A stretch of 64,000 nucleotides of DNA from Niebla homalea (lineage: Eukaryota; Ascomycota; Lecanoromycetes; Lecanorales; Ramalinaceae). A model generated the notes under the pieces. That model saw nothing but the letters and a program-made list of their open reading frames with translations. It searched no databases and was not told the origin of the DNA. Position 1 is the stretch's first letter. Each line of letters starts with the position of its first letter. A program made the translations under genes and the position numbers. Of this stretch, positions 1 to 9,069 are shown piece after piece. The stretch covers positions 558,001 to 622,000 of the forward strand of contig JAHGAU010000034.1 of assembly GCA_019925105.1 (NCBI GenBank), written 5' to 3'.

Positions 1-216
1 CCATGTGGGCCATGTGGCCATCGATCCTTTGAGCAAGTTTGCGTCGATTTTCCCCCCACAGCACATGTCCGATGGTTCCATTGTTTTAGATTTTCCTGTC
101 CCTCTGTCCTTTCATTGTGTTGCGAAGAAATGCATCATTGATCTCAGCAGTCGTCTCTCAAAACCGACGTGTACTTCTCTCAGTAGAAGACCTTCTTCCA
201 GGAAGCTTGAAAGAGC

Positions 217-977
217 ATGCATTTTCCCATTCTACTCAGCCTAGCACTGTGTCTCTACCCTCTTCTCTCCTCCGCCCATTTCCAGCTCCAATCCCCTCCA
301 GCCCGTGGCTACGATGAAGACACCCTCGCCACCTACCCCTGCGGTGGGCAAGACAAAGTCAGCAACAACCGCTCCATATTCCCACTGGCTGGCGGTCCCA
401 TCCAACTCAACATGGAGCACGATCACGCCGAGGTGCAGGTGAACATCGCCATGGGCAGCGACACTACTGATGGTAATGCTTTCAACATGTCTCTGGTGCC
501 AATCCTGCTAGAGGAAGGGATTGGGAAATTTTGCTTGGGAGATGTGATGATCCCGGCGGGGATGGATGTGAAGGATGGAATGAATGCAACCATTCAGGTC
601 ATCACGAATGGGGATCCGCAGGGGGGGCTGTACAATGTTAGTGCCTGGCCTTTTCCTATTTGCATGTTGCCAAGTCACTTTTGATATCTTCTCGGGCTGT
701 CTGGTGGGATGCTGACTGTTTTCCGCAGTGCGCAGACATCACCTTCTCGTCCAGTGCTCAACCCGGCCCCTGCACCAATGGAACTGGGGTCCAAGCAGCG
801 TCATACACCGGGAGCAACAAGAATGCCAATGACAGCGATTCATCAACTGGGACCACAAGCGCATCGGGTGTAGCTCCTTCAGCGACTGGAAGCAGTGGTG
901 GCGGGAAAGTGGAGAGCATTGATTTGGTTCTACTGAGCGCGTTCGCTGGAGCTATGGTGGTGGCTTTGGGATTGTGA
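217..977 (+). CDS. Secreted GPI-anchored X325 / BIM1-like copper-binding protein (LPMO-like)
   Basis: Two exons, 217-636 and 729-977, joined over a 92 bp GT-AG intron with a GCTGAC branch site; the product is 222 aa. Residues 1-20 are a signal peptide ending SSA, so the mature protein begins with His21 (HFQLQSPPARGYDED). An N-terminal histidine is the copper-brace hallmark of lytic polysaccharide monooxygenases and of the related X325/BIM1 family. YPCGG near residue 42, FCLGDV, NATIQV and GGLYNCADITFS across the splice junction fit X325 and supply the disulfide cysteines. A Ser/Gly/Thr-rich linker precedes a hydrophobic C-terminus (SIDLVLLSAFAGAMVVALGL), a likely GPI signal. Known X325 members act in copper handling or at the cell wall; oxidative cleavage of polysaccharide is not shown for most. 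The start is the first ATG before the signal peptide. Family call strong, exact role inferred. Confidence 0.9.
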
Positions 978-2350
978 GCCCCTGACTTAGGATCACGGAG
1001 GCGATGAGGCTCAAGCCATGTAGCCGTGGATGCACAACAGAGCACTAGTCATACAAAGCGTGCCCTCAAAAAAACCTTGTAAGCCTGTAGTGAGAGACTT
1101 CTAAGCAGCAAGTGTTTACAGCTTTTTAAAGGCAAAATGCACGATATCGCTATGCTATGCCTCCTGCTACGGAAAGCGATGTGCGCTTTCATTTGTTATG
1201 TCCAGGGTAGGAATCAACCGCCTTAGCATTTTCTTCTGATTTCGCCTTCCGGGTCCTTCGCCGTCTATCGAGTGTGTTCTCTCCTCAGGGTGATTATTAC
1301 CAACCAGTCCATCATAATGATGTCCACGATGTTGGATAGAATCTACTCCAGGAATAAGAGCATACTAAAAAGTCCGTTGAAGTGGTGACCACAATGCCGT
1401 CAGTGCCTGCTCATTGTTCCCTACCCTCTACCGGTCTGTCGTAAACTCTCATGCTCCGACAGTATCACCAGTCGTTCATGCCTTTGAGGTATCGTCTCTT
1501 TGCAGGACGTCTGAGGCGTGCTTTTGACAGATGGGAAGGCCGGGGCATACCAAATGAGCCAGGCGCTGTGTGCTTTGAAGCGGAAGCCAGAGTGTCGTCT
1601 CTTTTCAGGACGTCTGAGGCAAGAAGTGATCGATTAGAAAGTTGAGGTGTCGTGTACTAGTCCGAGGTGAACTTGGCATTGTTGGGCTCGAGTAGGAGTG
1701 AAAGGGACTAATTGGGGCAAGCTGTTATGATGTTGTCTACCATGGTCGGTCTCATGACTCGGGGTACGTGTCGCACACGTAAAAATATATCAATCGCTGC
1801 AAGGTGCTGTGAAGTGTATGGCGTCCGTCGCCATGCTAATTTTATGTCAATGACTGTTGTGACACCAGATCAGCGCGAGCAAGTACAAGTCGCTGCGGAA
1901 ACCCCGCTAGGCCAAGGTTTATCCCATCAACAACGGTACACCCTACGAAAGGCAGGAAGATGTTTGGTTGCTGCAAGACGATTTCAATTGTCCGAAAAAG
2001 CTTATCGTTGATTGAAAGTTGATTCCATGACGGTTGATACGCATTGCAGACGTCGAAATGTATTGCGGAGGTCGCTGTAAGCTGGCAGAGGCCTCTAAAC
2101 GTAATGGTTGATGGCGGCACTGTTGTTTAGTGTTGTGAGCATATCTCCCGTGGAGTTGGCAAATGCTATGGACAAGTGCTTTCAGAGATGCTTGAGTGTG
2201 GGGCGCGTAGGATCTGCACTGGTGTAGAAGTGTCTTGATAGCGAGATGAGGGATGAACAGCCTGTGGAGATGGCTAAGGGTTCGTTGGAGGAAAGGCGTT
2301 CGCTCGTAATCATGTTACAGTCGTTTTATCAGATGATATCCCTGGGGGAA
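978..2350. other. Intergenic region between convergent genes
   Basis: No supported gene. Short frames here lack family resemblance and many start at non-ATG codons. It should hold the 3' ends of the X325 gene and of NUP53. A 26-base direct repeat with one mismatch occurs at 1492-1517 and 1595-1620. Base composition is like the genes on either side, with no sign of RIP. Confidence 0.6.
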
Positions 2351-4029
2351 TCAATCATCTTTCACCCCGCAGATGTCTGTGCCGAGGTGGGAGTCAATCC
2401 AGTAGAAGAATTTCCAATAAAAGCTAGCATTAGCCATGTCCACTGTGCCGTCTTCCTTGACAGGCACGACATGGCCGATGATGTCGCCAGGTATCAGACC
2501 GTAGTCGGAAAGAGTTTTCAGTTGGCGCTCCCACCAGCTTGGTTGAGGTAGAAAAGCTTCAGAGGCTGGATGGAGTTTGGTCCGAGGAACGTTGGGGAAG
2601 TGGCGCATCATTTCAGGGTTGTGGGCTGGTTGATCGCCTGTATTAGTGGTCTCGGCCAGAGGGGTAGGACGCTGGCGGAGGTCAGGATAGTCAATGCCAG
2701 TCGCAGTGGCCGACGTAGCGGTGGTTGAAGATGGCGATGTATCGTGTGATTGATTTCGATTGGCTTCAGATGAGGGTGCGAAGGATCGTGGGAGTGTAGC
2801 GGAGCCTTGCTGTTGCTGTGAGTTGTTGCGTTGCAACAGTGAAGGAGCAAATGTTTGAGGCTGCTTGGTAGGATACCCTTGTTCCTGCTCCCCTGCTTTG
2901 ACTGGAAGAGGCTCATCTTTCTCGGGTCCATGACCGTGATAAGGCTGGGCGTAGACCCAGTGACCGTAAATACGGGATGGTGAGATTGCAATGGCGTGCG
3001 CAGCTGCCTCTGCCGAGTCAAATGTGACCTTCACCCAATATTCCCCTCCATCGTAGCGAGAAGCAAGGACTCTCTCCGCTTTAGTGCGCGCTCGTCTCAT
3101 TTGAGGTGCGTTGAAGGTGGAGGGATAACGTTTTGCTCCTGAAGGGGGGTCTCTTGCGTAGTCTTCGCATATCATTCCGGAAGAGTGTCGCTCGTAAGAG
3201 CTGAGAGCAGCCCATTGCATGTCATAGCCATAGCCGAAGATTATGACCTGTGTTGGTGTCTTGTTGGCCGATACTGGATGTTGAGGAGTCTCACTTTGCA
3301 AACGTAGATTCGAGCGTTCTTGCTGAGACTGTGCATCTTGATCCAGAGCCTTTTGAAAACCATCGAGAGTAGGGTTCTCCTTCTTCGCAGGCGTGGTGGT
3401 ACGAGTGCGTGAGGAACCCCTTCTTCTGTTCGACTTTCCGAATGGCCCTTTCTCTTCAACGTGACGCTTTTGTCCTCGTGCATTCGGGTGATCCCTATGA
3501 CATGGTGAGCCCAGCAAAACTTGAATACGAAGACTTATTGACGTACGGATGCCATTCCAAGGCCCATGGCAGTTTGTTTCCCTGACTATCAATTGCCCGT
3601 TCTTCTAGTGGAACTCCGTGCACTTGTGTTGGGCGCCCGATCCTTTCTTCATCCATATTGGAGCTTTCTTGAGGCCGATTCCTTGGACGAGGATATTTCT
3701 CCTCCAGGTCCACGTATTCAAGGGAGCCGTGTTTGCGATGTTGATATACCTGGAAGGTATCTTTGCAGTCGTCGTAGCGTAAAACAATCTTGCGACTGTT
3801 GACGGGTAAAAATTAGCGTGTCACGTGATTGTATCGAGGCTGAAAGTGGAAGGAACACCGAACACCAGGAGGAAGGAACACCAGGACGAAAGGGTGAGAG
3901 AGGGAGAGGGAGAGGAACAACGACTTACACGCCACACATCATTTCATCATCCAAGCACGCCTGGTAAAACCTGGGTCTCGTGCTTTTCGCCTCCTCGAGC
4001 TTACGTGTCTTCTCCTCGCAATCTTCCAT
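2351..4029 (-). CDS. NUP53: Nucleoporin Nup53 (MPPN/RRM-type domain)
   Basis: Three exons on the minus strand: 4029-3929, 3795-3547 and 3494-2351 (1,494 nt, 497 aa). Introns are 133 bp (donor GTAAGT, acceptor CAACAG) and 52 bp (donor GTACGT, branch CTCAC, acceptor CATAG); frame holds across both. The Nup53/Nup35 RNA-recognition-like domain spans about residues 196-300: TPTQVIIFGYGYDMQWAALS, then SSGMICEDYARDPP, YWVKVTFDSAEAAAHAI and GHWVYAQPYHG. TPAKKENPTLDGFQKALDQD just upstream is typical of fungal Nup53. The C-terminal block (WWERQLKTLSDYGLIPGDIIG) is also conserved-looking, with a Gln/Ser/Thr-rich linker between. The family dimerises through this domain and ties the inner ring of the nuclear pore to membrane and neighbouring nucleoporins. 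Residues 1-117, from exons 1 and 2, are charged and I do not recognise them. The start ATG sits in a good context (CAAAATGG). It lies only 98 bp downstream of the previous gene on the same strand. Confidence 0.88.
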
Positions 4030-4127
4030 TTTGAAGACGTCTCCAATCAAGTAGCTAGCGAGTTCGTATCATTAGTATTGTGTTCTGAAATTCTTCCAAA
4101 TCTCAAACACGAGAAGAGCTATACGTA

Positions 4128-5576
4128 CTATTCATTGGTGCTCGAAAGGCTTGCCTGGGTCAAATTGGCCTTCATGAGCGTCTCGACGACTCGTGCATCA
4201 TTTGCTGGGTCTTTGGCCCAGGTCCGGATAGCTTCCTCAAATACGGCTTGATTTAGAGGGTCTCTCTCAATATCCTGGGCGGTGATCTTGATGGTTTGAT
4301 CCGCCATCTCTTCCTTCCATACATCGCGTGCGAGATTTGGGGCATGCTCCAACAGGTCCATGTTGTGCCAGTCATACCTCCACATTTGGCCCAGCTTCCT
4401 GCAGCAGGCATCCTCGTGTCCAACAATCTGTGGCGACCGGCCCGTCTCCTTAAACCATAAACCAACCAGAAGCTGAAAGCTTTCCGGGCTGGTTTTCGAG
4501 AATATTTCAAGCTGGGCAAGGCAACTATTCCACTTGTCTGTGCCTTGGAGCGCCTGGTAAGTTACTTGGCTAGCTGTTGATCCAGTATAAGGTGCCCATT
4601 GCGGTGGTAGCGGTGGCTGGAGCGTCTGCGGCGGGTAGTTCAATGGCGGAGGAGCTGCTGGCGGCGGCAAAGACTGTGATAGGGGAGCTGGCGGTGGATG
4701 CAGTGGGATGTTTTGCAGAGGAGTGGAATGAAGAGAGGATGGAACGGTCGCTGCCGCAGCTGGAGGCGCTGACGGTGTTCCAAGCTGCTGCGACAGCCCA
4801 GAAATGTGGGGACTTGGCGGGTACGGCGGCAGTGCCTTGTTGCCTGGTCTTGGAGCAGCTGGCGTGGATGGGGTGTCCGCTTGTGGTGGAGTGGCTGCGC
4901 TAGGCAATCGAGAGTCGTCGACCTTCCGCTTACCTTTGTCGCTGGCGCTGGCGCTGGGGGGCTGAAATGCCGGAAGTGCCTGTTGCCCAACTGGAGGCTG
5001 CGAGCTCCAGCCCGGTGCCATGTTAAAGCCTATTCCCGTGTTCCTTCGCGGTGTGCCACCAGATGCTGATGGACCTGGTGCCAGAGGGCCCGGCGTTGGC
5101 GCTGGTGTAGATGGTGCCTTGGCTTGGCTGGGGACGGCCGAGCTCCAGCCAGCTGCCATAGTGAAGCCCGTTCCCGTGTTCCTTGGCGGTGCGTTGCCAG
5201 ATTCTGACGGACCTGGTGCCAGGGGGCCCGGCGTTGGTGCTGGTGCAGACGATGGTGCTTCTGCTTGGCTGGGGACGCGTGAGCTCCAGCCAGCTGCCAT
5301 AGTGAAGCCCGTTCCCGTATTCCTCGGCGGTACGTTGCTAGATGCTGACGATGCTGGGGGGGCCGTTGTTGGCGCTGGTATAGATGGTGGTGCTTCGGTT
5401 TGGCTGGGGACGGACGAGCTCCAACCAGCTGCCATAGTGAAGCCCATTCCCGCGTTCCTCGGCGGTGCGCTGCCAGATGCTGACGGACCTGGTGCCAGGG
5501 GGCCCGGCGTTGGCGCTGGTGTAGACGATGGTGCTTCGGCCTGGCTGGGGACGGGCTTATTCCTTAGACGAACCAT
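4128..5576 (-). CDS. Proline-rich protein with four tandem N-terminal repeats, unknown function
   Basis: Single exon, 482 aa. The start is the ATG at 5576 in context CAAAATGG; the frame extends 5 codons further only through a TTG. Residues 9-193 are four tandem units of 45-47 residues of the type VPSQAEAPSS..PAP..GPLAPGPSASG..PPRNTGTGF.MAAGWSS. Residues about 195-340 are Pro/Ala/Ser-rich and presumably disordered, with a basic KGKRKVDD stretch that could be a nuclear signal. Residues about 345-482 look folded: TDKWNSCLAQLEIF, LLVGLWFKETGRS, LGQMWRYDWHNMDLLEHAPN and a helical tail. I recognise no family. The repeated MAAGWSS motif could be a short linear binding motif; that is inference. Coding status is supported by the long open frame and by repeats conserved at protein level despite synonymous change. 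The ATG of NUP53 is 98 bp beyond its stop. Confidence 0.75.
   Translation of the reverse strand: MVRLRNKPVPSQAEAPSSTPAPTPGPLAPGPSASGSAPPRNAGMGFTMAAGWSSSVPSQTEAPPSIPAPTTAPPASSASSNVPPRNTGTGFTMAAGWSSRVPSQAEAPSSAPAPTPGPLAPGPSESGNAPPRNTGTGFTMAAGWSSAVPSQAKAPSTPAPTPGPLAPGPSASGGTPRRNTGIGFNMAPGWSSQPPVGQQALPAFQPPSASASDKGKRKVDDSRLPSAATPPQADTPSTPAAPRPGNKALPPYPPSPHISGLSQQLGTPSAPPAAAATVPSSLHSTPLQNIPLHPPPAPLSQSLPPPAAPPPLNYPPQTLQPPLPPQWAPYTGSTASQVTYQALQGTDKWNSCLAQLEIFSKTSPESFQLLVGLWFKETGRSPQIVGHEDACCRKLGQMWRYDWHNMDLLEHAPNLARDVWKEEMADQTIKITAQDIERDPLNQAVFEEAIRTWAKDPANDARVVETLMKANLTQASLSSTNE
4998..5552 (-). repeat. Four in-frame coding tandem repeats of 135-141 bp
   Basis: These encode residues 9-55, 56-100, 101-147 and 148-193 of the proline-rich protein. 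Unit 2 is the most diverged in its middle and two residues shorter; units 1, 3 and 4 keep TPGPLAPGPS. The GWSS end is present in all four. Confidence 0.9.
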
Positions 5577-6304
5577 TTTGATGGCCGACAAATGTTGATT
5601 TGGGATGCGTTTGATTAGTCGAGCGACGTGAATGATGGCAAATAGGCAGGAGAACGATCAGATTGCATGCAAAGCTGGAAGGTGATGGTTGACAATGCTG
5701 GCGACACACGGCCAGAGCGTTTCGACAAGAAGACTGAAATGGTTGTGTATGTCTTGCGTGACCACAACTGTTTGTTAGCCGGGGGGCGCTGAGTGTATCC
5801 GTAAGTGCGAGGAGTGAGATCAAGAAAGATGAAGAGTTGCAAAAATTAGAAAGAAGATGAGCCTTGCCAATTGCTCGCCGCCACTAGGTTTTCATTACTG
5901 TGCGGTGCACTTCTCCATGGTCGTTCCAAGGGCGATAGAAAGTGTCACCGGACCCCACTAAGGACGATATCTCGAAATTCGAGCGGCCTGGCTGGTCAAT
6001 TCGCTGGACGATGAGGCGAACAATAAGAATTTGACAGAAGACAGAGGTTTGCTGTTTTTTTGACTATCACATGAAGGGCAATTGCAAGCTGGAAAATGAG
6101 ATGTGAAAGTCAGAAGGCTGGAAGTAAACAGAAACAAGTCTTGATGTGTTGATAGTCTTGGTGTGGTGACGAACAACACCAGTTGCATGGGGGAAAATTC
6201 CACAACACTTTCTCCAAACGAGCTATTTTGAGATGTCACCATTGTACACCTGCCCATGAAATAAACGCCTACGCGGTTCCATCTGTAATTCTCCTCTCGA
6301 TGAC
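5577..6304. other. Intergenic region: upstream of the proline-rich gene, downstream of MPC2
   Basis: No coding frame I can support; short frames lack codon structure and family resemblance. It should contain the promoter of the proline-rich gene and the MPC2 3' end. Confidence 0.5.
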
Positions 6305-7046
6305 TTATTGGACAGCCTCCTTCGCTGCAGCTTCCGGATTCTGCGCAATGCCTTTGGCAGTGTCTTTTGCATCAACAGCATTGTCCCTTGCGACCTCACC
6401 TGCTGTCCCATTTTTCAAGCTCTGCTGATACAAGAAAATCCTCGAAACTTGCGTCACACCGACACAGCCAAGGAAGAAATTCACTGCGGCCAGACTGTAG
6501 ATTGCGGAGTCAGCCGTATAATGAAACCCAGGACGGATTGGAGGGCTGGTCATACAAAATGTTTCGTGGCTTGATAACAAAGCACCATCTGGTCCATATG
6601 GCACCTGTTGCGGTAAGAGCCAAGTTCTGCGTGAGGGAAAGCGATTCGGCGGGGCGGGCAAAGTCACTGATGCCGGCAAGGACCAGACCCCACTAGGTTC
6701 GTGTCAATCCCCAAAACAAGAGCGAAGTAGAGAGACGAGGATGATTGACCTTCATGACGGGAGCCCTTTGGAAATTGTGTCAGCGATAGCTCAGGGCATG
6801 ATGTAGAAGTAACAGGGCTCACCAGAAATGGACCGTTTTCATGCCGACGGGGCTATTCCACAACCTTTGTAGGACATTTTGACTTGGCGGCGTTACCTTC
6901 TCAGCTGCTTCATGAGCTGCTGCTTGTGCTGGCGCTTCGCCGGCTGTGCTTGATTGAAATCGCCGACCAAAGGGCTGTTTTCGGGGTACAGAACGAATGG
7001 AGAGGCGGGAGGATTGGAGGAGTCGAAGGCCTGCTCGCGACGACAT
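6305..7046 (-). CDS. MPC2: Mitochondrial pyruvate carrier subunit (Mpc2/Mpc3 type)
   Basis: Four exons on the minus strand: 7046-6823, 6765-6750, 6692-6556 and 6494-6305 (567 nt, 188 aa). Introns are 57, 57 and 61 bp with GT-AG ends; the last has a CTGAC branch. Exon 2 is a 16-nt microexon encoding the end of Trp75 plus APVMK. The spliced product reads through the Mpc2 core: VGMKTVHFWAPVMKWGLVLA, GISDFARPAESLSLTQNLAL, TATGAIWTRWCFVIKPRNIF, LAAVNFFLGCVGVTQVSRIF. The N-terminus (MSSRAGLRLLQSSRLSIRSV) is an Arg/Ser-rich mitochondrial targeting sequence. The C-terminal tail after residue ~155 is polar, Ala-rich and variable. The family forms the inner-membrane heterodimer that imports pyruvate into the matrix, so an Mpc1 partner should lie elsewhere in the genome. 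The ATG at 7046 was chosen because the upstream in-frame GTG is not a fungal start. Confidence 0.94.
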
Positions 7047-7401
7047 TGCGAACACGTTTCAATACGGGAAGGTGCGTTTGAATGACACACTTACCATTGG
7101 CAACAACGAGTTGTGTTGATATTCAGTTGAACAGAAGACAATAGAGCTCTGAAGTGCAGTCATAAAGCCAAGCAATTGACTCGCCGATTTCCGGGGTTCC
7201 GAGCAAAGAAGAAGCCGCCCAATCAGGGCTCAGCAAGCTGTTATGGCTATCCGCTCAACCTGTTGCAAGTCATCATTGACTTACTTTACTTATCGTAGGA
7301 GTAGGTAGCTCTAATGATTGGTGTTCAATGTGCTGGTACCTTTTCATGACGGCAAGACGACAAGTGGAGGCATCAGAGTACTCACTCCACCACCCTACAC
7401 C
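7047..7401. promoter_or_regulatory. Divergent promoter between MPC2 and the NDUFA2 gene, with three CCAAT boxes
   Basis: The 355 bp separate two start codons facing away from each other. CCAAT occurs on the plus strand at 7219-7223 and on the minus strand at 7096-7100 and 7317-7321. CCAAT is the core site of the fungal HAP complex, which is known to control respiratory genes. Shared regulation of these two mitochondrial genes is inference. Confidence 0.6.
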
Positions 7402-7868
7402 ATGTCAGGCAAATACGTCTTCACCAACGGCTTGAAGGAGGTCCGCTTTCTGTTCTGCCAATCCTCTGAACACAGTGCAGCTACAAGGTGATTCTCCTGC
7501 GCTTGTTGAGATGATATAAATGGGACAATAGGACATTAGCTGATCTGCGCAGAACCTTCCTCACCAGAGCATATCCCACAATGAAGAAAAACAACCCACA
7601 TACCCCCATCATGATGAGAGAAGCCTTAGGCTACGAGCCTCGAGTGTTCGCGCGATACGGTTCGTTTACTTGATGTTCTCTTCGGGATTGACTGGGGCTG
7701 AATGCTATTGCAGAATTTGGCAAGGAGAAACAGGAATCTTTGAATGGTATTGGCGAGCCTGGTTGCAGATTTCCGCATATCCATTGAATACTAATCCTTG
7801 CATCAACAGGCCTTAGTGATAAAGAGATCGAGGACAAGGTCACCAATCTCGTGAAGACGGCCATATAA
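7402..7868 (+). CDS. NDUFA2: NADH:ubiquinone oxidoreductase (complex I) B8 subunit, NDUFA2-like
   Basis: Four exons, 7402-7487, 7553-7659, 7714-7746 and 7810-7868 (285 nt, 94 aa). All introns are GT-AG (65, 54 and 63 bp) and frame is kept. The product begins MSGKYVFTNGLKEVRFLFCQ and continues SSEHSAATRTFLTRAYPTMK, KNNPHTPIMMREALGYEPRV, FARYEFGKEKQESLNGLSDK. This is the small thioredoxin-fold accessory subunit of the complex I matrix arm; 94 aa is normal for the family, and it keeps one Cys in the FLFCQSS loop. The third exon is only 33 nt. It is divergent from the pyruvate carrier gene, so a subunit that feeds the TCA cycle and one that oxidises its NADH share an upstream region. Confidence 0.93.
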
Positions 7869-9069
7869 ACATGTTTATACCTGAGCGAGCATCATCAACG
7901 ATACCAATTTGCCTTTCAATATGCGCTCCCCTCATTACTCGATCCGTAGTATCATGAGATTTACCTCATGCATAGCTGGGGGTTGCGGCTGCCATCCTTA
8001 CCATTTTTTCTTGTCTATTTACACCTGTCATGGGCATCCAAGGTCTTCGACAGACCTTGAAATCTTTGGTCCTCACCTTCAGCTAGCCACGCTACCACTC
8101 CTCCTATTGCCTCTCCCGAGTAGCTCAACTGATGCCAGGAATATAGCCTTTACATACATAATGCTCCTTACAAAGCTCTCTATCAAGCTGCTCAGATTCC
8201 GCGACATTGGTAATGGCGTAGAGGAATGGCACCATTCCGCCACAGCTGACTCGGAGGGGAACCGACGAGCTTCGAGCGATGAGACCATAAAAGGGCCTTA
8301 CGAGTTGTCCCAAGGTCTTCACGGTCTGATGAACCTCTTATTGTCCAGGTGGCCTGCAATGCAGTTCATATGGATGAAAGTGAGCCAGGATCCTTGCGAC
8401 CTTCGTCAGCTTTCCAGATCTCCAAGCGCTCTTCACCAGTAACAAGGCACTTTGTATATCATCAAATAACAACGTCCTGGACAAGCTCACTAGACGACTA
8501 GGTGCATGTACTGACTTCTTTCATAAGCAGGACTGTATTGACATTTCCCCTTCCGCCACTCAAAGGTGAACAAATGTACGACGTACAAAAGGGCAGTTCG
8601 TATGTTCAGAAGCAACATAACCTGCGGAGATGAAGTGACAATCTGATGTCATTCCTGGACCGTTTTGGCTTATCAGAATATATACGACGAGTACCTTGCC
8701 TAGCACGATTGATCAAAGTCATGCAGGAATGCTTGTGACGAATTTCATCTGCATTGTAGACTGTGCCATCCAATGCCAACATGCCAGTACAAAGAACTAG
8801 CCAGGGACTTCTAGTACATGAGCACTCACTCGATAGCTGCAGCTTTCTAAAAGTACAATATCCTTACGACTAGTAGTAGCCTAACACCTTGCTCCACTTA
8901 TATCAACGACAATCAACGATTACCCCAATAGGATCCAGGGAAGTGCCGGCGGTGCCGGCTTGCAGAACGGCCTCCAACGTATGTGGGTACCTCGAAATCG
9001 TTCAGCTTTAGAAGAGGCTTATGAGAGCATCGAGTACAAGGAATGCTGTGAATCACAAAATCCGGTGTT
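7869..9069. other. Intergenic region between convergent NDUFA2 and SKT5 genes
   Basis: No gene I can support in 1.2 kb. A plus-strand frame at 7909-8442 starts at TTG and has no family resemblance. On the minus strand 8125-8322 there is a short frame (ending CKEHYVCKGYIPGIS) with more protein-like composition, but no splice partners or family could be assigned; it may be a gene relic. Confidence 0.45.

Noticed and set aside
1200..1225. tRNA-like T-arm text (GGAATCAACC) on the minus strand
   Set aside because: No matching anticodon and D arms or acceptor stem could be found at the right spacing.
5020..5598. 192-codon plus-strand frame across the proline-rich gene
   Set aside because: It is the antisense shadow of the in-frame tandem repeats and starts at a non-ATG codon; the minus frame is longer and has a good start.
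8125..8322. Minus-strand frame ending CKEHYVCKGYIPGIS
   Set aside because: It has somewhat protein-like composition but a non-convincing start, no splice partners and no family; left as a possible relic.
7909..8442. 177-codon plus-strand frame after NDUFA2
   Set aside because: It begins at TTG, has no family resemblance and looks like 3' flank; the region is convergent intergenic DNA.
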